Positions 24,150-31,249 of a stretch of 36,584 nt of DNA are shown in pieces (the first letter of the stretch is position 1; each line of letters begins with the position of its first letter). Source of the DNA: JBMNQH01 sp050944035 (GTDB lineage: Bacteria > Bacillota > Clostridia > Oscillospirales > Oscillospiraceae); the NCBI GenBank assembly GCA_050944035.1, contig JBMNQH010000017.1:1-36584 (forward strand), in the 5' to 3' direction. Under the pieces are notes generated by a model that did not search any database, was not told where the DNA came from, and saw only the letters and a program-made list of their open reading frames with translations. Both the position numbers and the translations under genes were made by a program.

Positions 24150-25169
24150 CTATAAAAGCAAAAGGGAGCGGAGAATGACGATAATCAGAAAAATGGTGAC
24201 CATGGAGAAAAGACTGCTCCAGACGACAATCTGTCCGGCCAATGTTTCATCTGCACCCATTTCACCTGCCATAACAGCACTGGAAGCAGCGACCGGAGAA
24301 GCGAGGATACCAACCATAGCGGCATATTCTGCGGGACCGGCGGAAAAAAGACCACAGACGCTGGAAAGCAAATAGATCAAAAGATAACCGAATGCAGGAG
24401 AGAGGATCAGACGGCTAAATACACCGGCGAAAATCTGTTTGCGGAGAGCGCGAACAGCGGAGAAACTGAATTCACCGCCAAGAATGATAATCATCAGAGG
24501 GGAGGCCATTTTTGCGATATTCTGGATGGCGGTATAGACCGCAGGCAGACTGCCGGATAAACTGAATACCAGTTCTCCATCGCTGGTTCTGGGTAGAAAG
24601 CTGCGGATGATCAGACAGAGCATACCGGCGGCAATACCGCGGATCAACGGATTCTGTGTGATACGGTGCAGCAGACTCCAAACGTTCAGATGATGGCTGA
24701 GATTCTCTTCTGAATAGACGGTCAGGCAGATGACAGCAAGTATATTGTATAGCATGACGGTAACGGCGATTAGAATCGAGGAGATGGCAACAGCCATTTC
24801 ATTGCCGAGTGCACTGGTAATAGAGAGGCCAATAATGGCAACATTGGAACGAAAGGGGCATTGTGCCAGCACACCGCGCTGGCGAATATCCTTGGTAACG
24901 AGACGAGAGCCCAACATGCCAAAGACGAACATGGCAAGGACGAATACAATCGAGAACAGAACCAGTCCCCAGGGAATGTCACCGAGATCAGAAATATTGT
25001 AAACATTGTAAAACAGCTGAATGGAGAGACAGTAACGAAAGGCGAGGCTGTTTGCAGTTTTCAGGAAATCCAACTTTAGAACGCCCTTTTGTTTTAGCAC
25101 ATAACCAAACAGCGCCAGAAGCAGCACTGGCGCAACAGCATGAAAAGCATATAAAAAAATAGAGAGCAT
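24150..25169 (-). CDS. AEC-family (auxin efflux carrier-like) permease
   Basis: A polytopic membrane protein of 339 residues from the preferred start (25169) with about ten hydrophobic helices. It begins with a hydrophobic segment and FGYVLKQKGVL, and has AQCPFRSNVAIIGLSI and PVAASSAVMAGEMGADETLAGQIVVWSSLFSMVTIFL near the end, typical of AEC permeases that export or exchange small organic acids and amino acids. The frame extends to ATG 25196, but the region before 25169 lacks a ribosome binding site, while AAAGGG precedes 25169. The substrate is unknown. A link with the neighbouring gamma-glutamyltransferase is possible. Confidence 0.82.
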   Translation of the reverse strand: MLSIFLYAFHAVAPVLLLALFGYVLKQKGVLKLDFLKTANSLAFRYCLSIQLFYNVYNISDLGDIPWGLVLFSIVFVLAMFVFGMLGSRLVTKDIRQRGVLAQCPFRSNVAIIGLSITSALGNEMAVAISSILIAVTVMLYNILAVICLTVYSEENLSHHLNVWSLLHRITQNPLIRGIAAGMLCLIIRSFLPRTSDGELVFSLSGSLPAVYTAIQNIAKMASPLMIIILGGEFSFSAVRALRKQIFAGVFSRLILSPAFGYLLIYLLSSVCGLFSAGPAEYAAMVGILASPVAASSAVMAGEMGADETLAGQIVVWSSLFSMVTIFLIIVILRSLLLL

Positions 25170-25340
25170 CGAGACCAGACCCTTTCGATGGTTCAAAAAT
25201 ATGCTCTATTATAAGCCGCTCGACAGCAAATGACAAGGGAAAGGGACGCCGAAAATCCAGAGAAAAAATACAGAAATCCTTGTAGATCCAGAGAAAGTGT
25301 GCATGATTTCGTTTGAATTCTATAGAAGGTTGTGAGATAA

Positions 25341-25374
25341 AAAAGAAAATCCCGTACAGAATTCTGTACGGGAT
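25341..25374 (-). terminator. Rho-independent terminator of the first YbjN gene
   Basis: A perfect 26-base palindrome (25349-25374, half-site ATCCCGTACAGAA) is followed on the minus strand by TTTTCTTTTTT. Confidence 0.88.
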
Positions 25375-25389
25375 CTAATACTATGGAAT

Positions 25390-25878
25390 TTATTTTGCTT
25401 CAGCGTCCTTGACTGCCTGCTCGGGCTCTTTCATGCCAAAGAGAACGGCCAGCAGGTCGTCGCCATAAGTATCAAACTCGACGATGGGAAGGACAAACGA
25501 ATCGGTAATCTGACGATCATTCAGTGCAACGTCCCCAGAACGGCAGAATACCTTGAAGCGGATTTCACCATCACGGAAGTCCATCTCAAAATTGCCATTG
25601 CGCAGACCATAGTTTGCACGTGTGAGATATTCGGCGGCCTTGGCACGGGATGCCTTGTCTGCACTGATTCTGGAGGTGGTATGAGAGATATATCCGTCAT
25701 CAAAGAAGCGGATGCGGATATCAACCTGGCCGATTTTGCTATCGGTGGGGAATGCGGTGGTGATCATACCCTTGTCAGGATCGAAATCATAGCTGTAGCC
25801 TTTGCCCTTAAAGTAATCCAGAATGGAGTTGGCAACTCTGACAGAATAGGAAGCGGAAGAAGTCGATGTGTTGCTCAT
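25390..25878 (-). CDS. YbjN-domain protein, paralog 1
   Basis: A 162-residue protein: MSNTSTSSASYSVRVANSIL, DPDKGMITTAFPTDSKIGQVDIRI, then AEYLTRANYGLRNGNFEMDF and GDDLLAVLFGMKEPEQAV. The alpha/beta pattern and the LTRANYGLRNGNFEMDFRDGEIRFK block fit YbjN-domain proteins (related in fold to type III secretion chaperones). Function is poorly known. The preferred start 25878 has AGGAGGGC upstream; the frame is open ten codons further. It is about 80% similar by eye to the adjacent paralog and has the same length. Each copy has its own promoter and hairpin. Confidence 0.78.
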   Translation of the reverse strand: MSNTSTSSASYSVRVANSILDYFKGKGYSYDFDPDKGMITTAFPTDSKIGQVDIRIRFFDDGYISHTTSRISADKASRAKAAEYLTRANYGLRNGNFEMDFRDGEIRFKVFCRSGDVALNDRQITDSFVLPIVEFDTYGDDLLAVLFGMKEPEQAVKDAEAK

Positions 25879-25934
25879 GGGATAGCCCTCCTCAAAAACA
25901 TAGAACAAATTTGAAATCTCTTTTCTCTGCTGTA

Positions 25935-25979
25935 ATTCTACAACAAAAGAGGTATGCAGTCAAAAAAATTTTGCGAATT
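25935..25979 (-). promoter_or_regulatory. YbjN-type promoter, copy 1
   Basis: On the minus strand: AATTCGCAA, 7 bases, TTGACT, 17 bases, TAGAAT. The same layout occurs at 26611-26655 and 26733-26777. The conserved AATTCGCAA lies just upstream of the -35, as an activator or UP-type site would. Confidence 0.75.
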
Positions 25980-26006
25980 TCTCCGCCGGACGAACAGGCG
26001 AAGCTA

Positions 26007-26060
26007 CTTTGTTAGACTGCATCCCGCAGGGAGACGGGTACGGGATGCAGTTCAACAAAG
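26007..26060 (-). terminator. Long inverted repeat after the second YbjN gene
   Basis: CTTTGTT-AG-ACTGCATCCCG pairs with CGGGATGCAGT-TC-AACAAAG around a 14-base loop. It lies directly behind the stop codon of the gene at 26065. There is no T-run on the minus side, so it may stabilise the mRNA end rather than terminate strongly. Confidence 0.5.
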
Positions 26061-26064
26061 AGAA

Positions 26065-26553
26065 TTATTTGGACTCTGCGTCCTGAATGGCCTGTTCCGG
26101 CTCTTTCATACCAAAGAGAACGGCCAGCAGGTCATCGCCATAAGTATCAAACTGAACAATGGGAAGAATAAAGGAATCATGGATCTGCATTTCTTCCAGT
26201 ACGGTGTCGCCGGAGCGGCAGAATGCTTTGAAGCGGATTTCACCATCACGGAAGTCCATTTCAAAGTTACCGTTACGCAGACCGTAGTTGGCGCGAGTCA
26301 GATACTCTGCAACCTTGTCCCGGGAATTTTCATCAGCGGAAATTCTGGAAATCGCATGAGAGATGTAACCATCGGACAGAAAACGGATGCGGATATCGAC
26401 CTGACCAATTTTGCTGTCGGTGGGAAATGCGGTAGTGATGATGCCTTTTTCTGCATCAAAGTCAAAGTCAAAGTTCATGGACTTGAAGTAGTCGAGAATG
26501 GAGTTGGCGACGTTGGTAGAATAGGAAGCGGAAGAAGTCGATGTGTTACTCAT
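26065..26553 (-). CDS. YbjN-domain protein, paralog 2
   Basis: A 162-residue protein, equal in length to its neighbour and starting with the same MSNTSTSSASYS. Differences cluster in residues 24-35 (SMNFDFDFDAEKG versus GKGYSYDFDPDKG) and 112-130 (FCRSGDTVLEEMQIHDSFIL). AGGAGGG precedes ATG 26553; the longer frame to 26619 has no support. It is a tandem duplication of the gene at 25390, each copy keeping its own complete promoter with the AATTCGCAA element. Function is unknown; coregulation with the first copy is likely. Confidence 0.78.
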   Translation of the reverse strand: MSNTSTSSASYSTNVANSILDYFKSMNFDFDFDAEKGIITTAFPTDSKIGQVDIRIRFLSDGYISHAISRISADENSRDKVAEYLTRANYGLRNGNFEMDFRDGEIRFKAFCRSGDTVLEEMQIHDSFILPIVQFDTYGDDLLAVLFGMKEPEQAIQDAESK

Positions 26554-26610
26554 GGAAGAACCCTCCTGATAATATAGAATAAAGTGGTTTTCTGGTTCTC
26601 GTCTGTTGCA

Positions 26611-26655
26611 AGTATACAACAGATGTATTGTACCGTCAAAGATTCTTTGCGAATT
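26611..26655 (-). promoter_or_regulatory. YbjN-type promoter, copy 2
   Basis: On the minus strand: AATTCGCAA, 7 bases, TTGACG, 17 bases, TATACT. It drives the gene at 26065. Confidence 0.75.
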
Positions 26656-26949
26656 TTACCAAACGATTAACTACATTTCACCTGTGTGATGTGGATCCTT
26701 TCATTTCATGGTTTGGTATCTCTTACGATTGCATTGTACAATAGAGGCATATCTCCGTCAAAGTATTCTTGCGAATTCTGATTTGAAAGAAAAAATTCCA
26801 GAAAATTCCATATATAAGCATGTTTTCATGAAAGAAAGAGGGTTTTTAAAAAAATTTAGGACTTTATCGGTTAAAATCGCGAAAGCATATTGACAAATTG
26901 TCGAAGTTGTAGTAAAAAAGAACCATCTTTAAGAAATGGGGTGAACAGT
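26656..26949. other. Gene-free stretch containing an orphan promoter and the symporter leader start
   Basis: I see no credible gene. It holds the third YbjN-type promoter (26733-26777, minus) and a plus-strand TTGACA at 26890-26895 with only a weak -10 (TAAAAA, 17 bases downstream). This TTGACA is preceded by AAATCGCGA, a near match to the AATTCGCAA element at the same 7-base distance. The dyad GACAA-A-TTGTC overlaps it. Confidence 0.4.
26733..26777 (-). promoter_or_regulatory. YbjN-type promoter, copy 3, without its gene
   Basis: On the minus strand: AATTCGCAA, 7 bases, TTGACG, 17 bases, TACAAT. No ORF follows before copy 2, 78 bases downstream. This suggests either a tandem promoter for the gene at 26065 or the promoter of a deleted third paralog. 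Confidence 0.65.
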
Positions 26950-27036
26950 GTGCCGAGAAATCGATATCGATTGTATTACTATTATTACGATACCATGGGC
27001 TGTCTGTTCACTGCGAAACAGCGGGCAAACAACTGA
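26950..27036 (+). CDS. Candidate Tyr-rich leader peptide of the symporter
   Basis: GTG 26950, five bases after the ribosome-binding motif GGGGTGA, opens a 28-codon frame: MPRNRYRLYYYYYDTMGC... to TGA 27034-27036. It has six Tyr codons in the eight codons 6-13, five of them consecutive (TAT TAC TAT TAT TAC, 26974-26988). The stop lies in the loop of a long hairpin (27021-27052), and an intrinsic terminator follows at 27070, before the symporter gene. A run of identical codons between a ribosome binding site and a terminator is the hallmark of leader-peptide attenuation, here responding to tyrosine or charged tRNA-Tyr. Mixed TAT/TAC use argues against simple repeat slippage. Translation is inferred. 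Confidence 0.55.
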   Translation: MPRNRYRLYYYYYDTMGCLFTAKQRANN

Positions 27037-27052
27037 AGTTGTGCATGTCCGC
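27021..27052 (+). promoter_or_regulatory. Leader hairpin overlapping the leader-peptide stop
   Basis: GCGGGCA pairs with TGTCCGC (27021-27027/27046-27052), and inside it ACAACT pairs with AGTTGT around GA. The left arm (GGCAAACAA) can alternatively pair, with one bulged base, with TTGTTGCC at 27082-27089, which overlaps the 5' arm of the terminator. These are the mutually exclusive structures expected of an attenuator. Confidence 0.45.
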
Positions 27053-27069
27053 TTTGGTCAAATAACGGA

Positions 27070-27126
27070 GAGCCTGTAATTTGTTGCCTGAAATCGGCAA
27101 ATTGCGGGTTCTTTTTATTTTATTTC
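27070..27126 (+). terminator. Intrinsic terminator between leader peptide and symporter
   Basis: A 14-bp stem GAGCCTGTAATTTG/CAAATTGCGGGTTC (27070-27083/27098-27111, three G-U pairs) is followed by TTTTTATTTTATTTC. It lies 22 bases before the symporter start codon, so it would prevent expression unless disrupted. Confidence 0.7.
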
Positions 27127-27148
27127 TTAATTTCAGGAGGATGGTTCT

Positions 27149-28690
27149 ATGCTTATCAAACTCATTTTGCTCATCCTGTTTTTTGCAGTGATGATCGCCG
27201 TTGGTGTTTACTGTAGAAAGCACGCAACGGATGTTAACGGCTTTGTCCTTGGCGGACGCTCGGTCGGCCCGTGGTTGACGGCATTTGCCTATGGTACGTC
27301 CTACTTTTCCGCAGTCATTTTTGTCGGCTATGCTGGACAATTTGGGTGGAAATTTGGTATTGCCTCCACATGGATCGGTCTGGGAAATGCCTTTATTGGC
27401 TCTCTGCTCGCCTGGGTTATTCTTGGACGCAGAACTCGTGTTATGACCCAGCACCTTGACAGCGCAACCATGCCGGAATTCTTCGAAAAAAGATTCCAGA
27501 GCCGCTCTTTGAAACTTTGGGCCTCAATCATTATCTTTATCTTCCTGATCCCGTATACGGCTTCTCTTTACAATGGCCTTTCTCGTTTGTTCGGTATGGC
27601 GTTTAATATTGACTACACAGTTTGCATTATTCTGATGGCAGTTTTGACCGCGATCTATGTTATTGTTGGCGGTTATATGGCAACCGCAATCAACGATTTC
27701 ATCCAGGGCATTATTATGCTGGTCGGCATTGCCGCAATTATTGTTGCTGTTCTGAAAGTCAACGGTGGTTTTTCCGGTTCCCTTGCTGCACTTGCGGCCG
27801 TACAGGATACCACGGTTTCCAAGCAACCAGGGGTATTCAATTCCTTCTTTGGACCGGATCCGATAAATCTGCTCGGCGTTGTAATTTTGACCTCGCTTGG
27901 TACTTGGGGCCTGCCGCAAATGGTACAGAAATTCTATGCAATCAAGAGTGAAAAATCCATCCATCAGGGTACCATTATCTCCACTCTGTTTGCCATCGTT
28001 GTTGCCGGCGGCTGCTATTTCCTTGGGGGGTTTGGAAGAATTTTCTCTACCCCCGAAATCGTTTCAGAAAGTGGCTTTGATGCCATTATTCCCGCGATGT
28101 TGTCCAAGCTGTCCCCACTGCTTATCGGCATCACAGTCATTCTGGTTCTTTCGGCTTCCATGTCTACGCTTTCCTCGTTGGTTTTGGCATCCAGTTCAAC
28201 CCTGACGCTGGATTTCCTGGATGTTGTTGTATTCAAAAAGTCGGATGAGAAAAAGCGTTTGCTCAGTATGCGTATTCTCGTTGCGGTCTTTATTCTGATC
28301 TCGGTTATTATCGCGATTGTACAGTATAAGAAGAATGTAACCTTTATTGCACAGCTGATGGGTCTGTCATGGGGTGCCTTGGCAGGTTCCTTCCTTGCTC
28401 CTTTCCTCTACAGTCTGTACTGGAAGCGTACCACGAAAATTGCCTGTCTGTGCAGTTTTGTCTGGGGTTCCGGTATTATGCTCTGTAATATGTTCTTCAA
28501 AACAGCTTTCCCTGCGATTTTGCAGAGTCCCGTCAACTGCGGTGCCTTTGCCATGCTGTCCAGCCTGATGATTGTGCCGGTTATCAGCTTGTTGACGCCT
28601 GCGCCGAAAAAGGAGGCGATCAGCGAGATTTTTGCCTGCTATGAGGAAACCGTTACCGTTCCTATCACAGAGGCGCTTGCAGAAAAATAA
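27149..28690 (+). CDS. Sodium:solute symporter (SSS family)
   Basis: A 513-residue membrane protein with about 13 hydrophobic helices. Family motifs are GFVLGGRSVGPWLTAFAYGTSYFSAVIFVGYAG near the start, IVGGYMATAINDFIQGIIM in the middle, and LGTWGLPQMVQKFYAIKS and SASMSTLSSLVLASSSTL in the second half (the Na2-site Ser/Ala region). It takes up an organic solute with sodium across the cytoplasmic membrane. Substrates of this family range from proline and pantothenate to carboxylates. AGGAGG precedes ATG 27149. The upstream Tyr-rich leader and terminator suggest tyrosine or another aromatic compound, which cannot be told from the protein alone. It is followed by a perfect terminator. Confidence 0.88.
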   Translation: MLIKLILLILFFAVMIAVGVYCRKHATDVNGFVLGGRSVGPWLTAFAYGTSYFSAVIFVGYAGQFGWKFGIASTWIGLGNAFIGSLLAWVILGRRTRVMTQHLDSATMPEFFEKRFQSRSLKLWASIIIFIFLIPYTASLYNGLSRLFGMAFNIDYTVCIILMAVLTAIYVIVGGYMATAINDFIQGIIMLVGIAAIIVAVLKVNGGFSGSLAALAAVQDTTVSKQPGVFNSFFGPDPINLLGVVILTSLGTWGLPQMVQKFYAIKSEKSIHQGTIISTLFAIVVAGGCYFLGGFGRIFSTPEIVSESGFDAIIPAMLSKLSPLLIGITVILVLSASMSTLSSLVLASSSTLTLDFLDVVVFKKSDEKKRLLSMRILVAVFILISVIIAIVQYKKNVTFIAQLMGLSWGALAGSFLAPFLYSLYWKRTTKIACLCSFVWGSGIMLCNMFFKTAFPAILQSPVNCGAFAMLSSLMIVPVISLLTPAPKKEAISEIFACYEETVTVPITEALAEK

Positions 28691-28714
28691 GAGATTGCAG
28701 TAAATTTTGAAAAT

Positions 28715-28746
28715 AAAAAGAGTTGTACGTACGTACAACTCTTTTT
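28715..28746. terminator. Perfect bidirectional terminator palindrome
   Basis: A 32-base perfect palindrome with half-site AAAAAGAGTTGTACGT; both strands end in TTTTT. It ends the symporter transcript. Confidence 0.85.
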
Positions 28747-28785
28747 GTTCAGATAAACAATCAAAAATTGTCGAAAGGAGAGGCA

Positions 28786-29475
28786 ATGAAGCAAAAAGCA
28801 ATCCATTGGATCAAACGATTTGCCGTCTATGTTTTCGGCCTGTTTATCATTGCATTTGGTGTTTCGGTTTCTAAAATGTCGGATCTCGGGGTTTCTCCTG
28901 TCAACTCCATTCCCTGTGTTATCAGCGAAATTCTCCAGATTGACATGGGAATCTGCACGACCTGTGTTTTTATCGGGTTTATTTTGCTCCAGATTTTGAT
29001 TGTACAGAAAGATTTTCAATGGAAAAATCTTTTACAGATTCTCTGTTCTACCTTGTTTGGTTCTTTTGTCAGTCTGACCAACCGCATTGCAAAGATGCTG
29101 TTGCCAGTTTGCAGTAACTATGGAATGCGATTGGTTTATGTAGGCATCAGCGTAATTTTGGTTGCAGTGGGTATTTTACTGTATATTGAAGCGGATGTAC
29201 TGCCGCTTCCGAGTGAAGGTGTTATGCAGGCCGTAAGCTATAAGACGAAACTTGCCTTTTCAACAGCCAAGTTAGGATTTGACTGGACTGTCGTCATTAT
29301 CTCGGCTATGTTATCTCTGATTTTTATGAAAGGGTTGGTCGGAGTCCGAGAGGGCACTGTCATTGCAGCATTTGGTGTAGGAATCTGTTTGAAAGTTGTC
29401 ACAAAATTTTTGCAGACGCCTTTACGAACATTCCTGTTTCATGATGGGGAAGGCTGCTCTAAAGTGGAGGTGTGA
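28786..29475 (+). CDS. YczE/DUF6198-type membrane protein
   Basis: A 229-residue integral membrane protein with about five to six helices. The N-terminal AVYVFGLFIIAFGVSVSKMSDLGVSPVNSIPCVIS is characteristic of the YczE/YyaS/YitT-like DUF6198 family. Later segments include GISVILVAVGILLYIEADVLPLPSEGVMQAVS and GVREGTVIAAFGVGICLKVV. Function is unknown; transport is suspected for the family. The frame is open to 28723 (inside the terminator), but AAAGGAG lies six bases before ATG 28786, which I take as the start. It ends four bases before the convergent cysteine synthase stop. Confidence 0.78.
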   Translation: MKQKAIHWIKRFAVYVFGLFIIAFGVSVSKMSDLGVSPVNSIPCVISEILQIDMGICTTCVFIGFILLQILIVQKDFQWKNLLQILCSTLFGSFVSLTNRIAKMLLPVCSNYGMRLVYVGISVILVAVGILLYIEADVLPLPSEGVMQAVSYKTKLAFSTAKLGFDWTVVIISAMLSLIFMKGLVGVREGTVIAAFGVGICLKVVTKFLQTPLRTFLFHDGEGCSKVEV

Positions 29476-29479
29476 GCAA

Positions 29480-30412
29480 TTATTCTGCAAACAGTGCGGT
29501 AGAAAGGTAACGGTCTCCAGTATCAGGCAGCAGGGCAACGATGGTTTTTCCCTTGTTTTCCGGGCGCTTTGCCAGTGCAATGGCGGCCCATACCGCGGCA
29601 CCGGAGGAGATGCCGACCAGGACACCTTCGGATTTGCCAATCTGTTTTCCGATCGCAAAGGCATCTGCATCAGCAACATCAATGACTTCGTCATAGAGTG
29701 TAGTATCCAACACGTCGGGGACAAAACCTGCACCGATGCCTTGGATTTTATGGGGACCGGCCGTGCCTTTGCTCAGAATCGGAGAGGTAGCAGGCTCTAC
29801 TGCTACAATCTGTATTTTTTCATTCTGAGATTTCAGATAGCGGCCAACACCGGTAACAGTACCGCCGGTGCCGACGCCTGCCACAAAGATATCAATGCTG
29901 CCGTTGGTGTCTGTCCAGATTTCCGGACCGGTTGTGGCCGCATGAACTGCGGGATTGGCCGGATTAACAAATTGCCCGGGAATAAAGCTGTTTGGAATTT
30001 CCTTGGCCAGCTCTTCCGCTTTGGCAATTGCACCCTTCATTCCCTTCGATCCCTCGCTCAGGACAAGCTCTGCACCATAAGCCTGCATCAGTTGCCGGCG
30101 CTCTATGGACATGGTTTCCGGCATGACGATAATAATACGATATCCCTTGGCTGCGGCAACAGAGGATAGGCCGATGCCGGTATTGCCGGACGTGGGTTCG
30201 ATAATGACAGAGCCGGGTTTTAAAAGGCCTTTGGATTCTGCGTCATCAATCATCGCCTTGGCGATGCGATCTTTGACAGAACCGGCTGGATTGAAATATT
30301 CGAGTTTTGCAAGAATGGTGGCTTCCAAGCCGTATTCTTTCTCAATATGTGTCAGCTCCAAAAGGGGCGTGTTGCCGATCAGTTGATCGGCTGAAGTATA
30401 AATGTTACGCAT
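29480..30412 (-). CDS. cysK: Cysteine synthase (O-acetylserine sulfhydrylase)
   Basis: A 310-residue PLP enzyme of fold type II that makes cysteine from O-acetylserine and sulfide. Motifs are LEYFNPAGSVKDR with Schiff-base Lys47, EPTSGNTGIGLS (substrate loop, residues 72-83), GVGTGGTVTGVGRYLK (phosphate-binding glycines) and LVGISSGAA. The length is standard. ATG 30412 has GGAGGT upstream; the frame extends eight codons further without support. It is divergent from an Rrf2-type regulator, has its own consensus promoter and an operator-like dyad, and lies near the CoA-disulfide reductase-rhodanese gene. This suggests a sulfur-metabolism group. Confidence 0.92.
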   Translation of the reverse strand: MRNIYTSADQLIGNTPLLELTHIEKEYGLEATILAKLEYFNPAGSVKDRIAKAMIDDAESKGLLKPGSVIIEPTSGNTGIGLSSVAAAKGYRIIIVMPETMSIERRQLMQAYGAELVLSEGSKGMKGAIAKAEELAKEIPNSFIPGQFVNPANPAVHAATTGPEIWTDTNGSIDIFVAGVGTGGTVTGVGRYLKSQNEKIQIVAVEPATSPILSKGTAGPHKIQGIGAGFVPDVLDTTLYDEVIDVADADAFAIGKQIGKSEGVLVGISSGAAVWAAIALAKRPENKGKTIVALLPDTGDRYLSTALFAE

Positions 30413-30504
30413 TGTGTATACCTCCGAATGGATCAATTCAAAAATTTTTGCATGTTGTGCTTATTGGATACCTGTAGCACATAATATCAAATAAACTGCG
30501 CATT

Positions 30505-30532
30505 AAATACCTATCTATATGGTAGGTTTATT
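30505..30532 (-). promoter_or_regulatory. Operator-like dyad downstream of the cysK promoter
   Basis: ACCTATC-TATAT-GGTAGGT is the core of an imperfect palindrome just past the cysK -10. It shares CCTA...TAGG half-sites with the dyad in the rrf2 promoter, so the same Rrf2-type regulator is the likely binder and repressor. Confidence 0.6.
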
Positions 30533-30535
30533 AGT

Positions 30536-30564
30536 ATTATAATGGCAAAGATTTCTTTTGTCAA
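30536..30564 (-). promoter_or_regulatory. Consensus promoter of cysK
   Basis: On the minus strand, TTGACA (30559-30564), a 17-base spacer and TATAAT (30536-30541): a perfect sigma-A match, which implies that control is by repression. Confidence 0.85.
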
Positions 30565-30585
30565 CTAAAAATAAAAGAATTTTCC

Positions 30586-30614
30586 TTGAAACCCTATTAA
30601 CCCTATTATATAAT
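30586..30614 (+). promoter_or_regulatory. Promoter of the Rrf2 regulator
   Basis: TTGAAA (30586-30591), a 17-base spacer and TATAAT (30609-30614). The -10 lies in the centre of a perfect palindrome. Confidence 0.8.
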
Positions 30615-30620
30615 AGGGTT
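30599..30620. promoter_or_regulatory. Perfect 22-base operator in the rrf2 promoter
   Basis: AACCCTATTAT is followed directly by its reverse complement, with an extra AACCCTATT half-site just upstream (30590-30598). It covers the -10 box, so binding would shut off the regulator's own gene. Confidence 0.75.
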
Positions 30621-30639
30621 GTAATGGGAGGGAAGAATA

Positions 30640-31071
30640 ATGATGATTTCTACAAAAGGACGCTATGCGCTCCGTGTTATGATTGACCTGGCAGAGCATC
30701 AATCGCAGAACTTTATTCCATTAAAAGAGATTGCAGAGCGTCAAGAAATTTCAGAAAAATATTTGGAAAGTATTATAAAAATTTTGGTTCGAGGTGGACT
30801 GTTGACCGGTTTACGTGGAAAGGGGGGCGGATATAAACTGACGAAGTTATCAGAGCAATATACAGTTGGAGAGATTCTGCGATTGACAGAGGACAGTCTT
30901 GCTCCAGTAGCTTGTTTGAATGAAACCCCGATGCAATGTATGCGTGCCGCAGAATGCAAGACCCTGTCCATGTGGAAGGATTTGTACACTATGATCAATG
31001 ACTATTTTGATGGGATTACCATTGCAGACCTTGTACAGTCTGGTAATGAAGGCAATGAGTTTGTGATATAA
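30640..31071 (+). CDS. Rrf2-family regulator (CymR/IscR-like) of sulfur metabolism
   Basis: A 143-residue winged-helix regulator: MMISTKGRYALRVMIDLAEH, then PLKEIAERQEISEKYLESIIKILVRGGLL and LRGKGGGYKLTK are the classical Rrf2 domain. C92, C100 and C106 stand where IscR-type proteins carry their iron-sulfur cysteines, although the spacing (x7, x5) differs from IscR (x5, x5). It could sense Fe-S status, or act as a CymR-like cysteine regulator through interaction with CysK. ATG 30640 follows GGGAGG; 30643 is also possible. The divergent cysK, the shared half-sites and the operator over its own -10 point to repression of cysK and itself. Confidence 0.85.
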   Translation: MMISTKGRYALRVMIDLAEHQSQNFIPLKEIAERQEISEKYLESIIKILVRGGLLTGLRGKGGGYKLTKLSEQYTVGEILRLTEDSLAPVACLNETPMQCMRAAECKTLSMWKDLYTMINDYFDGITIADLVQSGNEGNEFVI

Positions 31072-31162
31072 TCCATATACGTTTGTAAGATTGAGAAACA
31101 TAGGATTCATTAATTTGGTGAACTAGCTGAAATCGAGCAAAATGCAGTACAATTATTGACTT

Positions 31163-31191
31163 TTGCTAATAACCGATGCTAAATTTATAAT
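31163..31191 (+). promoter_or_regulatory. Promoter of the CoA-disulfide reductase gene
   Basis: TTGCTA (31163-31168), a 17-base spacer and TATAAT (31186-31191), about 59 bases before the start codon. Confidence 0.6.
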
Positions 31192-31249
31192 AAGAGAAAA
31201 GCGTAAAAATACGTTAGTTTACGATGAAAAATAAAGGAGGAATCGACAT

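Noticed and set aside
26708..26893. 61-codon plus-strand ORF before the symporter leader
   Set aside because: It overlaps the orphan YbjN-type promoter and has no ribosome binding site or recognisable sequence.
26890..27111. T-box riboswitch upstream of the symporter
   Set aside because: The conserved T-box bulge motif (AGGGTGGNACCGCG) and specifier-loop layout are absent; the leader is too short and a translated Tyr run explains it better.
28723..28785. Upstream extension of the DUF6198 protein
   Set aside because: It would start inside the terminator palindrome; ATG 28786 has a strong ribosome binding site and a family-typical N-terminus.
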